64,000 bases of DNA from NCBI RefSeq assembly GCF_012489685.1, contig NC_080046.1, forward strand, positions 20,893,304 through 20,957,303, given 5' to 3'. Shown here piece by piece: positions 35,187-46,654 of the stretch. Under the pieces are notes generated by a model that saw nothing but the letters and a program-made list of their open reading frames with translations, was not told where the DNA came from and made no database searches. Origin of the DNA: Lotus japonicus. Its lineage: Eukaryota > Streptophyta > Magnoliopsida > Fabales > Fabaceae. A program made the translations under genes and the position numbers. The stretch's first letter is position 1. Each line of letters opens with the position of its first letter.

Positions 35187-35847
35187 CAAGACACCGAGCT
35201 CGAAGCATGAGAGCTAAGTGTGTCTTTAAACAAAAGAAATAGGGCGATGGACGTAAGAAACTAGCTAATGCCAAACAGAAGGCACATGAATAAAGAGTAA
35301 TTGCCAACATGACTTGGTAATTTTAAAGCTTTAAAAATTTAAAATTCTGAGTGTGCGCCTCGTCACGCTCCCCTGGCGACTTGAGTCCACAAGCGAGCTT
35401 GCGACGATGATGCTAGATTTGCTCGCCCCGCCATAGTCGCGCACGTGCCCTGAACCGTAACTTTTGACATGTTCCGAGCCTGCGCCACGCGTTGCGCCCT
35501 GAGGTGACATAAAGGTCAGCAAATCCAAAGAAACTCAACCACTACCTTTGAAACGTCCCTTCGAATCGTGGTAAATCCTGACAATTTGAATTCAAACCAA
35601 TAAGCTTCAACCGTTGTGACTTTTCACTTAATGCGCTGCCTTCGTTTCCCGAAATCCGCGCCACACTCCTTTAAGTGATCATTCCACTTTTGCCATGATG
35701 AGGCACGATTTCCCAACCGTTGCGTACCCCAACTTTTAAAATCTCCTTCCCTCACTCATTCACCACTTCTGGAATTCCCACAATCTACTGAAATTGATAA
35801 ACTAGCACCCCCTTCCTTTCTCATCCTTATCCTTCCTCTCAGCAAAG
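35187..35847 (+). other. Region between the 3' LTR of B and its antisense gene
   Basis: No coding frame is recognised. The part next to the LTR (ACAAGACACCGAGCTCGAAGCATGAG) is conserved in element C (reverse complement at about 63230-63262). No clear polypurine tract is seen. The stretch before 35848 is pyrimidine-rich (CTTATCCTTCCTCTCAGCAAAG) and may be the leader of the antisense transcript. Confidence 0.4.
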
Positions 35848-38283
35848 ATGACTTCCCAACGCCGCACCAAAGGATCCTCTCGATCCCGCAGCGCCGCTCC
35901 CGCATCTCCTTCTCCGGTTAACCCTCCCCCCCGGGGGATTTCCCGTTATGGAAAATGAAAAGAACGCTTTCTGGCATCAAATCTTTGCCACCTAGCCCCA
36001 GTCCATAACTTAAGACCCCACTCAGGAGGCCATCTGCCAACCTTCTGAGCAGTCCACCGACTAGTCTATTGCCGAGACAGCCCGCCAGGCCGGCGGGCTT
36101 TGCCACGAGAAGTCCTTCGAGGATATCCTCATAACCGGTCGGGGCTTGGAGACCCGCCGTCCCTGGCAGCACCGCACGATCGAACAAGGCGTGAAGCAAC
36201 CCCACTTTTTTTATGTTTATGAGTACTTCTTCCTTGACCTGGGGATCAAACTACCCTTCTCCCCTTTCCTCTGCCAGGTTATGAGGGAAATCAATGTTGC
36301 CCCAAGCCAACTTCATTTGAACGCTTGGGCTTTCATTCGATGCTTTGAGATTCTCTGCGACGCTGAAACCTCCCATCTCTTTTACTTCTACGGCGTAGAG
36401 CCAAAGTATCTGGAGACTCCAACTCCTGGGTGGGTCTATCTGAAATCTCGTACAGGCCGGCAGCGCCTCTACCCCTACAAGAGCAACGTCAAGAAGGGAC
36501 CTGGGTGCCGGTACTTCCGCATACTCGTACATCCTACCTACCCTGAAGCTTTCACCCGCCGGGACGAGACTGCTCTGTTCCCTTTCTACTGGAATGAGAG
36601 TCCTCGCGACGTCCCTGCGCCGTCCGACACATCCTTGAGTGTTCACAGCTGCTTGAAGCCGCCCGCAAAAACACCCTCCGCCCATTTCTAGGAGGGATGA
36701 ACTTCACTGAAGTCGCGCTCAAGCGCGCCCTAGCTGCCAACTTGCTTGAGTTTCATCCCACATTTAATACTAACGGGATTAAGAGGAAACGTGATGTCGC
36801 GGATGCTGATGCCGAGGTCGCCGCCTCCCCTCTAAAGAAATGGACCAGTAGATCTGGTGCTGCCCCTCCTGAAACGGTCGTGGCGGCCCCAAACGTCGGT
36901 TCCACGGGGTCTGGCGAGCCAATACCGGACTTCATCCCTGGCGAGCCAATACTAGACTTCATCCTTCCACTGGAGATGGACAAATCGGCTCCGATGTCCA
37001 CCGGCGAAACTGACCAACCCTCCCCAACAAGAAAACCTCAGAAATCCAAAAGGGTCGCCCCTGGCGCAGATGGAAAGTCAAGGATCGCGAATAAGAAAAC
37101 CAAAAAAATAATCAAAATTAATCATCACCTCAAAAGTCGTAAAAGAAGAAGAAGAAAACCAAGAGACTCAGGGCTGGCGACACATCTTCCCCTCGCCAAG
37201 ACCTAGTGGGTGGGGAAAAGCCAAACCCCACGGGCAATGTGGAGTCCTCGCCCTATCCTGAGGAAGCCATCGCTGATCAGCATGCTTCTGAAGATGTTCC
37301 CTCTGGAGTCCCTCAAACGGCCCTCTCTGCCCCAAGCCCACCTAGGGCGTCCCCCGTTTCCACCATGAGTCACGGTAGTGGAGACCAAACCCCCACCGCC
37401 CCGCTTCCGCTTCAACGTTCTTCCCCCGCCGCTAGCCATTCGATTGTTGACGAGCAGACGTGCTTCGCTGCTTCAAATCAGCAGCCTTCCCCTGTCGACT
37501 TTATGCTAACTGACCCTTTCCTTGCCAGCATGAGGAGAACTGAGAATCCCGACCTTGATGATGTGGCACGGGAAGCCATCTCGAGCCTTTTGTGTGCGGG
37601 GTGTCTCTTCGCCAAGCAGTCACAGGACTCGGCCACAGCCGCTGAAGTTGAAGAGCTTCGTCAGAGGGCTGAGGGTTATCGCCACGCTATGCTCAAAGCG
37701 CATGGCGAGCGTGACCAGTTGCTGACCCAGGTAGCGGCCCAAATGACTAAACTGAACAATTTGGGTATCGAGATGATGCGAGGCTGACTTGTCCGCTTGT
37801 GAAGGTAGAGCGGAGGAATTGGAGGACGAGCGGGACGATCTGCAGCAGGAACTGAGGGCAAAGGTCGAGGCGATCGCCACGGGCAGGGCTGCTTGCCTTG
37901 TCAAAGACAAAGAGATCGCGTTCCTTCGTAGTGAGTTGGGGTCGGCGAATGAATCCCTCGTCGAGGTGAGATCTGAATTGGAAACAAAGGCCAAAGCTAT
38001 TGCGGACGCGGAATACCGTGCGGATTCTGAGGCCAAAACTCTTCGGGCAAGGTTGGCGGCCAAGGCTGCTGCTGAAGCCGTGGAAGAGCGTTGTCGCGGT
38101 TTCTTCCTTGCCAGAGCTCAAGTTCAATATCTTTATGAGGGGATTAAGCTCAGCGGTACGGGAGCCTTCAAGAAGGTCACTCCCCATGGATTGGTCGGCC
38201 AGAACAATCCCCCGGGCTTCAATGCTGCATATTTTGTGGTCGCTGAAAATGCGAAAGAAACAGAAGACGTTAGTGCAATGTGA
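35848..38283 (+). pseudogene. Antisense gene of Tat element B (Transposase_28-type), intronless, frameshifted
   Basis: A likely start ATG at 35848 (MTSQRRTKGSSRSRSAAPAS) is followed by a break near 35960. The domain runs through YVYEYFFLDLGIKLPFSPFL (about 36210), WAFIRCFEIL and YFRILVHPTYPEAFTRRDE (about 36510-36570). After a single frame slip before 36620 it reads SQLLEAARKNTLRPFLGGMN without interruption, exactly where A and C have an intron. Then come a Ser/Pro region, a coiled coil (37600-38090, with a frame break at 37790), and the conserved C-terminus RGFFLARAQVQYLYEGIKL to 38283. The protein's role is unknown; conservation in three elements argues it is part of the element and not a host gene. 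Confidence 0.8.
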
Positions 38284-38535
38284 ATATTTTGTACTGATTT
38301 TTCTCTTACCCCTTTTTTTTCTTGAAATAAATATCGCTCGACGTTATTTAATGAAAATTTGCTGCGATTTCGTTTGTTTATTTTTCTCCTCGTTCGCGCC
38401 CCCGTGCCCTTCGGACTTTGCATATTGTGCTCGTGTGGCGATTTTGAATGTGTGCTAGCACAACTAGGACTTTAGCTCAGCCTTGGGCTGAGGCTTTCTC
38501 CTCGCACCAATATTTCTCGTAAGAGCAGGTGCGGT

Positions 38536-39825
38536 GTTGGTAAATCCGCAAGTGTACGAATCCACCCGGTTTTAAATATCGAACCACAGGGATTGTGAGT
38601 GACTAAATTCAGTTTAAGTCTTGAGTATGAAGGTTTGTATTATTGAAACAAAGAAATGTCGAAGTAGTAATAAGGACAAGGAAAACTAAAAAGACAATTC
38701 AGAAAAATAACATGCTTTGGGTTCTTGTTCAACTAGTCAATTTAAGCACATCATTCTATGCACATGTTCTCATGGATCTCTCCTTGATGATATAGCCTAG
38801 TTACTCACTTATTGATTCCTCACATAAGCAATTCTCTCATACTAAAAGCTAAGCCCAATTCCTTGTGTACTTAGTCATTTATATGAGGTTTTAGATCATG
38901 CAAATTCAGGCCATCAAACCCCAACCCTTCCTCTATTCCTAGTAGCAAGCATAGAAGGGGTAATCCCAAATCGGTTCCCTAATCTATAACAAACTTCCGT
39001 TCTGATTATAGAAAAGAATAAAGCAAGCATGCATACAAGCTTAGATTGAAATTCAGAATATGGGATTCAAGAAAAGAAGAAGAACATGTGGGAAAGAACT
39101 TAAGATTATAACTCAAATATAAAAAGTCTTACAAAGAAAACCAAAGCAATAGAAAGAGAGATTAGCCAAGCTAAAAACCTGAATTACAAGCTTAGAAGCC
39201 CACTCACACTCTCCTAGAAGCTCCTCTACCTCTGAGTTTATGTAGAAATGAAAGTAGTGTCCAAGATTACAAAGGAAAATGACTAAAATCCTATTTATAG
39301 GCAAAATAAGCGAGGCTGGGCTGTTCTGGGCGCTCAAGCGCCAATTCAGAGCGCCTGAGTGCCAATTCCATCTTGAAAACATGCTCTCTGGAGCTAATTG
39401 GCGCCTACCCAGCGCCTGCCAACGCCTAGGCGCTCCAGCTCGCTTGAAAAGGACTTTTTGGCTTCTGAAACTCCTCTTTTCAATCCTCTTTAAGTTCTCC
39501 ATCAATTCCATGCTTCTTGGCCTTCTTTCTCCTTCAGTTTCTGCTCTCCAAACCTAACCAACAAGTCAAGGAAGATTCTAGAAGCTCCAAGAGCTCATTA
39601 GCACAAGAGGTCCTTCATAAAACAAAAGAAAATCATGCAAGTCCTAAACTTAACTTAAAATGCAAGAAAGCTCCCTATAAAACTACAAAATTACCAAAAC
39701 AAAACAAAGACTCAAGAAAAGATAAAAATGCATGAGAATGCATGAAACACTACATGAGACACAAGAAAAAGACTCAAAACCTACAAGTAAAAACCCTAAA
39801 AACATCATATAAACCCGGGTCATCA
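38536..39825 (-). repeat. 3' LTR of the non-autonomous TGTTGG element
   Basis: 1290 bp, TGTTGGTAAATCC ... CCCGGGTCATCA. Lacks the 21-nt hairpin arm and loop found in the other LTR (see 41967-42000). Confidence 0.92.
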
Positions 39826-41339
39826 CACCACTATACTCAACGACAGCTCGCCCTCGAGCGTCACTAAGATTAGCTTGCCCTCAAGCACAAAGAATTACTC
39901 CCAACACACATGCCAAAAGAGGGATACTGTTTTAGAAAACCGGGGGATCAAGTGAATGTAGTTAGTTCCAAGAGAAAAATTCAACAATCAACTTCATGCT
40001 ACTCTTAGATAAAGAAGAATTAGAGTCCACTATGAGAAGCATTTAGAGCTAACATCCTAGCATGAGACAATTGTTTAGTACACTGAGCACACAAGCAAGT
40101 TCATAGGTTCTGAGAATCATTCACTCAAGAGCAACTAAAGTTGACAATGCATTATTCAATGAGACATCAAAAGGGTTGTAATGTTGGCTAGGTAAAGCAC
40201 AAGGTAGGTGGTCCCTAAGGAAGACTAAGGCTGCACAAAATTTGAGTGTGGTTCTTCATGAAAACCGAAACTTAAAGCAATTGATACTTAGCACATAAGT
40301 CTCTCAACCCCCTTTTGTTTCAGAATTTTTTCTTTTTTTTTTGGAACTCCACCCATTCCATGGAGCTCATTTTTTTCTTTTGACTTCTTTTTGGAACTCC
40401 ATCAGGTCATGGGGTTCATCTTTTGAATTTTTTGAATTTTTTTCTTTGGGGCAAGAGACAATTGCATTTTCTATAAACTAGCTCCATTGAGAGTTAAGAA
40501 CCACAACTCCCCATTTTCCAACCAAACAACCAGCCCACATTACAAAGGTAACAAAGAAATCTCCATATGGCTCAAAAGGGTCAACTAGGGACAAAGATGT
40601 TATAAAACAATTTCTAAAGTACAAGAAAACCTACCAGTCTCAAGAATGCAAGTCTCCTAAAGCTACACTCAAGGACGCATGAAATGAAACACAGAACCAA
40701 GAAGTGCAAGTGAGTCAGGATCCTCCAGGGAAATTATATAGTGAAGGGTCAAAGATGGACCCTTGTGGACTCACATCAACTATATCCTCAAGATAACACT
40801 TAGAAGACCGAAGTCTCGTCCTCTCTTTCCCAAACATACAATCACTCCCCAAAAGAAAGCACAAAGTATCCACTTAAAAACATTTTCAAAACTAGCATCA
40901 TGTGAGTGAGCAAGACTCGGGAACATGTCATTTGAGTAATGGGCATAAAGACCAAGGTATAAAAGAATCTATAAAAAAAATGCATGATCAAAAAGATAAA
41001 CAAAATCTATAAAGGAAAAATATGCTAAAAATGCATGGACTAAAATCAGAGTAAGAAAAGAACCTCCTTCCAAGTGGTTGAGTGCTTCCAAGTGTTCTCC
41101 TTTGGTCTTTCAAATGCTGGAAAACAAGGTGCTCAAGTGACAATTGCCACCGCTCGAGCGCCATTGTATCCATTTTATTTCCTGGAAAAAAAAACAGAAG
41201 AAACAAAACGTAAAACAGAAAAAAGAAACATGGGTTGTCTCCCATTCAGCCCTAAGTTATAGTCTTAGGTAGACTTTACCTCAAACTCGTAACTCAAACC
41301 AAAAATCACAAACAATCCCCGGCAACGGTGCCAAAAACT
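39826..41339 (-). other. Internal region of the non-autonomous element, no coding capacity
   Basis: The stretch holds only short frames and T-rich tracts; TTTGGAACTCCA-CCATGGGGTTCAT-like text repeats near 40340-40420. No gag, pol or antisense gene. No polypurine tract is evident beside 39825. Confidence 0.7.
41316..41333 (-). other. Primer binding site of the TGTTGG element
   Basis: TGGCACCGTTGCCGGGGA on the minus strand, 6 nt from the LTR. I recall this type as complementary to tRNA-Asp in Athila-like elements; not checked. Confidence 0.75.
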
Positions 41340-42651
41340 TGTTGGTAAATCCGCAAGTGTACGAATCCACCCGGTTTTAAATATCGAACCACAGGGATTG
41401 TGAGTGACTAAATTCAGTTTAAGTCTTGAGTATGAAGGTTTGTATTATTGAAACAAAGAAATGTCGAAGTAGTAATAAGGACAAGGAAAACTAAAAAGAC
41501 AATTCAGAAAAATAACATGCTTTGGGTTCTTGTTCAACTAGTCAATTTAAGCACATCATTCTATGCACATGTTCTCATGGATCTCTCCTTGATGATATAG
41601 CCTAGTTACTCACTTATTGATTCCTCACATAAGCAATTCTGTCATACTAAAAGCTAAGCCCAATTCCTTGTGTACTTAGTCATTTATATGAGGTTTTAGA
41701 TCATGCAAATTCAGGCCATCAAACCCCAACCCTTCCTCTATTCCTAGTAGCAAGCATAGAAGGGGTAATCCCAAATCGGTTCCCTAATCTATAACAAACT
41801 TCCGTTCTGATTATAGAAAAGCATAAAGCAAGCATGCATACAAGCTTAGATTGAAATTCAGAATATGGGATTCAAGAAAAGAAGAAGAACATGTGGGAAA
41901 GAACTTAAGATTATAACTCAAATATAAAAAGTCTTACAAAGAAAACCAAAGCAATAGAAAGAGAGATTAGCCAAGCATGGCAAGAGCCATGCTTGGCTAA
42001 AAACCTGAATTACAAGCTTAGAAGCCCTCTCACACTCTCCTAGAAGCTCCTCTACCTCTGAGTTTATGTAGAAATGAAAGTAGTGTCCAAGATTACAAAG
42101 GAAAATGACTAAAATCCTATTTATAGGCAAAATAAGCGAGGCTGGGCTGTTCTAGGCGCTCAGGCGCCAATTCAGAGCGCCTGAGCGCCAATTCCATCTT
42201 GAAAACATGCTCTCTGGAGCTAATTGGCGCCTACCCAGCGCCTGCCAACGCCTAGGCGCTCCAGCTCGCTTGAAAATGACTTTTTGGCTTCTGAAACTCC
42301 TCTTTTCAATCCTCTTTAAGTTCTCCATCAATTCCATGCTTCTTGGCCTTCTTTCTCCTTCAATTTCTGCTCTCCAAACCTAACCAACAAGTCAAGGAAG
42401 ATTCTAGAAGCTCCAAGAGCTCATTAGCACAAGAGGTCCTTCATAAAACAAAAGAAAATCATGCAAGTCCTAAACTTAACTTAAAATGCAAGAAAGCTCC
42501 CTATAAAACTACAAAATTACCAAAACAAAGCAAAGACTCAAGAAAAGATAAAAAGGCATGAGAATGCATGAAACACTACATGAGACACAAGAAAAAGACT
42601 CAAAACCTACAAGTAAAAACCCTAAAAACATCATATAAACCCGGGTCATCA
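41340..42651 (-). repeat. 5' LTR of the non-autonomous TGTTGG element
   Basis: 1312 bp. Contains the perfect 15-bp stem hairpin at 41967-42000 and GC-rich CTCAGGCGCC palindromes at about 42150-42270. Confidence 0.92.
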
Positions 42652-42656
42652 TGCGG

Positions 42657-43305
42657 CCTCGCCGGTTTTATCCCGGCTAGGGCTTACGATTGCTAGGGAC
42701 TCAATGTCCATATAGGTTTACCCAGACTTATGCCTAGTTTTTGTTCTCGCCCATATTTCGAGGAGGTCCCGTTTGCCCATATTTCGGGGAGACTTTTGGG
42801 ATAGACTGCCTGCCCTTGGACAAGAAGCCTATCCGCACACATCGCCAACGAGAGGTCAGCGATTCGCGCCAGACATTCTGGAGCAATCCCCATACATCAA
42901 GGTCGTGTTGGGATTGCCACCTTCAGAGAATTTTTCCCACCAGGCGAACGTGACATGTTAGTTGAATTGCTATCTGGGTAGCAGCGGTTCGTGTGGGACT
43001 TTCTCGGAGCGATCCCCAGACATCGAGGTCGTGTTGGGATCGCCACCTTGGGGGAATTTTTCCCACCGAACGAGCATCGTATAGTAGTCCAGCTGGGAGT
43101 ATTACTTGAGAATACCCTTTTGTATTTGATTTGAAAAAATTTTACATGGGAGGGATGCCTCATTAAAAAACTCTCGTGGCAGAGAAAAAGAGTGCATCTT
43201 TATTTTTGGTCCTAATTTTTTGTTTTGTTGCTGTGTCCCGTTCCTGCTTCCTTTGCCGCGTCCTCGGCCCTGCTTTCCACACGCTTCCGCTCCCAGCCCC
43301 TCGGG
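42657..43305. promoter_or_regulatory. Spacer of element B, with duplicated conserved motif
   Basis: The non-coding part between the pol-side frame and the antisense gene; the left portion continues at 38455-38530 across the nested element. The block CCCCAGACATC-AGGTCGTGTTGGGAT occurs twice (about 42889-42915 and 43014-43040), once in A and D. No gene. Confidence 0.55.
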
Positions 43306-44073
43306 TCAAAGTATTATCCCCATCACCACATCTTTCGAGCCAGATGTGCTCGCTAGCCATTCATCGTTATTTCTGAGCTGGTTTCCTTCCATGCCCACCT
43401 CGCGGTGGTAAGGAACTTCTCCCATCTTGCCCTTCTGCCTGTCGTGCTTGGACATCCCTGGCTTGAAAACTACCGAACCCACAGGCTTCCAATATTTTGA
43501 CTCTCTTTTTGCTTTACCCGGGCGACGACTCACTGGTTTCCTTCTCCTCGCCTTCTTTTTGTCCTTAGACAACTCGCGCGCCTTATCATCTCTTTTCTCG
43601 CCCCTGCCCTGCTGGACGATTCGCTGGTCCATTTCTTGAATCGTGATTCCCTTTCCCTTTTCCTCATCTCGCCCTGAACTCGAGAGACTCGGTTTTCTGA
43701 ACATCGGCAGTTCCCAGAATTCTGGGTCTTTTGAGCTCCAGCTGAAGAGGTCAAAGTTGTCCTCTACCAGCTTCTTTAAGCGTCTCTCCTGACTAACCGT
43801 GAGCCTGAGCTCGATTGCCAACACCCCCCTGCTGAATTTATACGATTCTAAGTCTGCGATCATACTTGCCCAACGCTCCTCTGCATGAGCGTCCGTGAAC
43901 TGTCCATCCTTACCCGTCCTGCCATCTACCCTGACATGTCCTGTGTTGCTCTCTGATCTTGCTATCTTCCTGTCAACCCCCTGCTTCGATCCCCCTTGCC
44001 TGCCATGATTACCTTGGGTGACCTCAACCTCATGACACCTGTGTCCTTCGCCAGCTCCTTTCTTTCCATACAA
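43306..44073 (-). CDS. Element B: protease/RT linker fused to a basic tail; no reverse transcriptase
   Basis: Follows the protease frame with one shift. The first part aligns with the region after protease in A and C (GHRCHEVEV, ... LEDNFDLF-W, here LVEDNFDLFSWSSKDPEF at about 43770-43720). Instead of continuing to reverse transcriptase it runs into a Lys/Arg-rich tail (KDKKKARRRKP, about 43560) and stops at 43306. Element D shows the same linker and tail (51890-52410), so this is an inherited subfamily structure, not damage to B alone. Function of the tail is unknown; a nuclear or nucleic-acid binding role is only a guess. Confidence 0.55.
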   Translation of the reverse strand: MYGKKGAGEGHRCHEVEVTQGNHGRQGGSKQGVDRKIARSESNTGHVRVDGRTGKDGQFTDAHAEERWASMIADLESYKFSRGVLAIELRLTVSQERRLKKLVEDNFDLFSWSSKDPEFWELPMFRKPSLSSSGRDEEKGKGITIQEMDQRIVQQGRGEKRDDKARELSKDKKKARRRKPVSRRPGKAKRESKYWKPVGSVVFKPGMSKHDRQKGKMGEVPYHREVGMEGNQLRNNDEWLASTSGSKDVVMGIIL

Positions 44074-44846
44074 GCTGAGACAGTTGTTGTAACACTCTCT
44101 CGCCTTCCTTTATCAACTACAATCTTTCCCACTTTTCCACTTATCAGCGGATATTTCACCGCCAGGTGTGCCGTCGAAATTACTACACAGAGGCGATTGA
44201 GTGTGTTCCTTCCAATGATGACATTGTAGGATGCCACAACCTGCAATACAAGATACCTTACACGGAGTAGCTTGGCGTTATCGTCGATACCAAAGACTGT
44301 GTCCAGATCTACATATCTGCGTACCCAGACTTTCTCGCCCGAGAAGCCTACCAACGTTCCTGTATAGGGCATCAAATCTTTGTCCGTCAATCCTAATTGA
44401 TCAAAAGCATCCCCATAAATGATGTCAGCGGAGCTCCCTTTGTCCAAAAGAACTCGCCGCACGTTAAAACTGTTGATCCTTATCATCACAACCACAGGAT
44501 CGTCTTTGTGTGTTCTGATCCCTTCGAAAACTGCCGACGATATCACAATATCTGGATGTTGGAAACCGAATAGAGTTTCGTACTGTTGCACTGATGTCAC
44601 TGCTCCCACGTGCCTTCGCCTCGCCGACGTTGTATCTTCGCCCCCGCCGAAGCCACCCGCGATTGTGTTTATTGTTCCAACTGGCGGCTCAAGGTCTTTA
44701 TTAAAGGTTTCTTTCGCCCCCTTCTTCCTTGTTGCCAGCGGTTGGCGTGCGTCGGCGGTCGTTCCGCCTGCGGTCATCCTGCTGACGGCCCCCTCTATAC
44801 CGGTTCCCTTGCTGCCGCTCTCCATTCCACCGGTCACCACGGTCAA
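43962..44846 (-). pseudogene. Element B aspartic protease region
   Basis: Contains IAGGFGGGEDTTSARRRHV and the protease core LLDKGSSADIIYGDAFDQLG (about 44455-44395), then GTLVGFSGEKVWV and YNVIIGRNTLNRL, the usual order in Tat elements. The catalytic triplet D-x-G is present (D-K-G). It lies in a different frame from gag, overlapping its end by about 145 nt, and a second shift near 44080 separates it from the linker frame; whether these are programmed or decay is unknown. Confidence 0.75.
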
Positions 44847-46212
44847 TCATCTGCGATCGTCCCACTCGAATGAGCCTCTCGATCTCGTTCTTCAGGGTAA
44901 AGCAATTTCCCGTGTCGTGGCCTACCGAGCGGTGGTACTCGCACCACTTTGTTTTATCCAACGCCACTCGGGGCGGGTCAGCCCCTTTCTCTCCTTCCTC
45001 AACCGCGTGAGTTGCCTTGACCTCTCGAAGCAACTCTGTCAAATGTGCATTAAGACTCTTACCTGACTCCTCTCGCCGGCGAGGGTCAGCTTGATGCCAC
45101 GGTCTGCGGCGCTCAAAATTTTCTCTCTTAGGATACAATGGCTCCTTCGCAGCCTTTTCTCATGTCCTCACCTTCTTGTCTCGCTTTTTGCTGCCCTTTC
45201 CCCTCTCCTTATTCCGCTTTTCTTCCGGCGAAGCATCTCCCGGCTCGCCGTCTTTCTCCTTTTCCGCACACCTTCGCTTGAAAGCATCATCTTCCTCGTC
45301 CAGGATGTAGGTGTTTGCTCGTGTCCAGATCTCCGCCATGGACCGAGCCAGTTTGCGGCTCAACTTGCTGTTCAGCTTCCCCGGCTGCAACCCGTTCTTG
45401 AAGGCACGCGCACAGGCGTGCGGCTCTGACTCCTCAATTTTGACTGATACTGCGCTGAATCGTTTTACATACTGCTTCAAAGTCTCCCCCTCAGATTGGC
45501 GGACGTTGTAGAGATCCTCAATTGTCACCTGCTTGGTTTTACTGGCGGAAAACTGGACGAGGAATTTTGATGAGAAGTCAGGAAAATTAGTGATGGATCC
45601 TCGGGGTAGCATGGTAAACCATGCCATGGCTGTGCCTTTGAACGTAGCTGGAAAAATCCTGCACTTCACAGCGTCGGAAACGGCACTGATCACCATTTTT
45701 GTGTTGAAATATAACAGGTGCTCTTTGGGATCAGCTTTCCCGCTGTATGTCTCAAGGACAATATTCTCTATGTTATCTGGTATGGCAACCTCCCTTACTG
45801 CCGCTGAGAACGGTTCGAATTCAGCCACGGCTTCCGCCTCGCGTTCCCCTTCATCCTGCTGCTCGAAACGATAATACTCTAGTTGTTCTTGCAAGTAATC
45901 GTTCCTCTGTCGTATATCATCAACACTACGGATCAAGCGCCTCCAGTCTTGGCCAGAGATCGGTGCCTGAGGTTCCGGATTCTCCTCTCCTGAAGCTCCA
46001 GGTGAGTGCGTTGGTGATCTCTGCTGCTCCGGTGAAGTCGACGGAGAAGGTAACGGAGGCGTTGGAGAAGAAGGTGGAGGTGGTGGAGGAGTTAACTGAT
46101 CGGTTTTTTCACGGCGAACTTGCTCGCGTCGCGGCCTGCCTCTCACGCAACATGGAGGCGAACCGCGTTGCCACTCTTGATCTTCGTCACGTCGTCGACG
46201 ACGTGTTTCCAT
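44701..46212 (-). pseudogene. Element B gag (capsid plus zinc knuckle), one in-frame stop
   Basis: Starts at 46212 (METRRRRRDEDQEWQRGSPP), with a Pro-rich stretch, then a capsid domain (IVLETYSGKADPKEHLLYFN, IFPATFKGTAMAWFTMLPRG, EDLYNVRQSEGETLKQYVKR at about 45780-45470). A single TGA at 45160 interrupts the frame, which then goes on to a CHHC knuckle (CEYHRSVGHDTGNC, about 44945) and an Arg-rich end. Only this Tat copy in the window keeps the capsid. The knuckle spacing is C-x2-H-x4-H-x4-C, unlike the usual CCHC. Confidence 0.85.
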
Positions 46213-46339
46213 CGATCCTGATTGGTGAACCGAAGAACTTCAAGCTAAAACTGAAAACTGAAGAAAATTCACACAGAGAATTGAACTTCTCCAAATCCAA
46301 TTGCAATCCACCTAGTCCGGGAATCAAAATCTACCGCTT

Positions 46340-46357
46340 CCCACATACGGCGCCAAA
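46340..46357 (-). other. Primer binding site of element B
   Basis: TTTGGCGCCGTATGTGGG on the minus strand, adjacent to the 5' LTR; same type as in element A. Confidence 0.8.
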
Positions 46358-46654
46358 TGTTCCATCATGAACATTGAGATGAGGTATAGTACCTAGAGTG
46401 TAAGGAACGTGATGTGAGATTCCTAGAGAGAATGAGAGCGTAACCGCTTAAAGAGAGAAAGTAACTGAATTTCAAGTTTGTTATTTCTCAAATGAGCTAA
46501 GAGTCCCTTACAATTGTAACCGTCCCCTATTTATAGATGGGGGAGTTGGGCCTAGCGCCTCTAAGTCGTCCTAATGGGGGCCCAAACCCCTGTTGCTCTC
46601 CTCGCCTTAGGCCAGCACCCCTGGGCGAGGGACCCTGGGGTCTCGCCCAGTCCA
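46358..46654 (-). repeat. 5' LTR of element B
   Basis: 297 bp, partner of 34868-35186, with a deletion of about 20 bp after CTAATGG near 46576. TATA box TATTTATA at 46528-46535. Confidence 0.9.

Larger units (their letters stand above)
38536..42651 (-). mobile_element. Non-autonomous LTR element, TGTTGG family (nested in B)
   Basis: 4116 bp with LTRs at 38536-39825 and 41340-42651, a perfect target-site duplication TGCGG (38531-38535 and 42652-42656), and PBS at 41316-41333 on the minus strand. The internal 1.5 kb (39826-41339) has no coding capacity, so it is a LARD/TRIM-like passenger that must be mobilised by another element. The LTRs differ at only a handful of positions plus one hairpin indel, so the insertion is recent and the last event in this nest. 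PBS type (TGGCACCGTTGCCGGGGA) is that of Athila-like and related Gypsy elements. Confidence 0.93.
34868..46654 (-). mobile_element. Tat-clade Gypsy element B, gag-protease only, interrupted
   Basis: LTRs at 34868-35186 and 46358-46654 and a perfect target-site duplication GCTAA (34863-34867 and 46655-46659). In minus orientation: PBS 46340-46357, gag from 46212, protease to about 44100, then a frame that stops homology shortly after the protease/RT linker; the spacer is split by the element at 38536-42651; then the convergent plus-strand antisense gene 35848-38283. Without the inserted element it is about 7.7 kb. Reverse transcriptase, RNase H and integrase are absent. Confidence 0.9.

Noticed and set aside
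45160..45162. Programmed readthrough at the gag stop of B
   Set aside because: Only one copy has this TGA; without other copies it is simply a point mutation.
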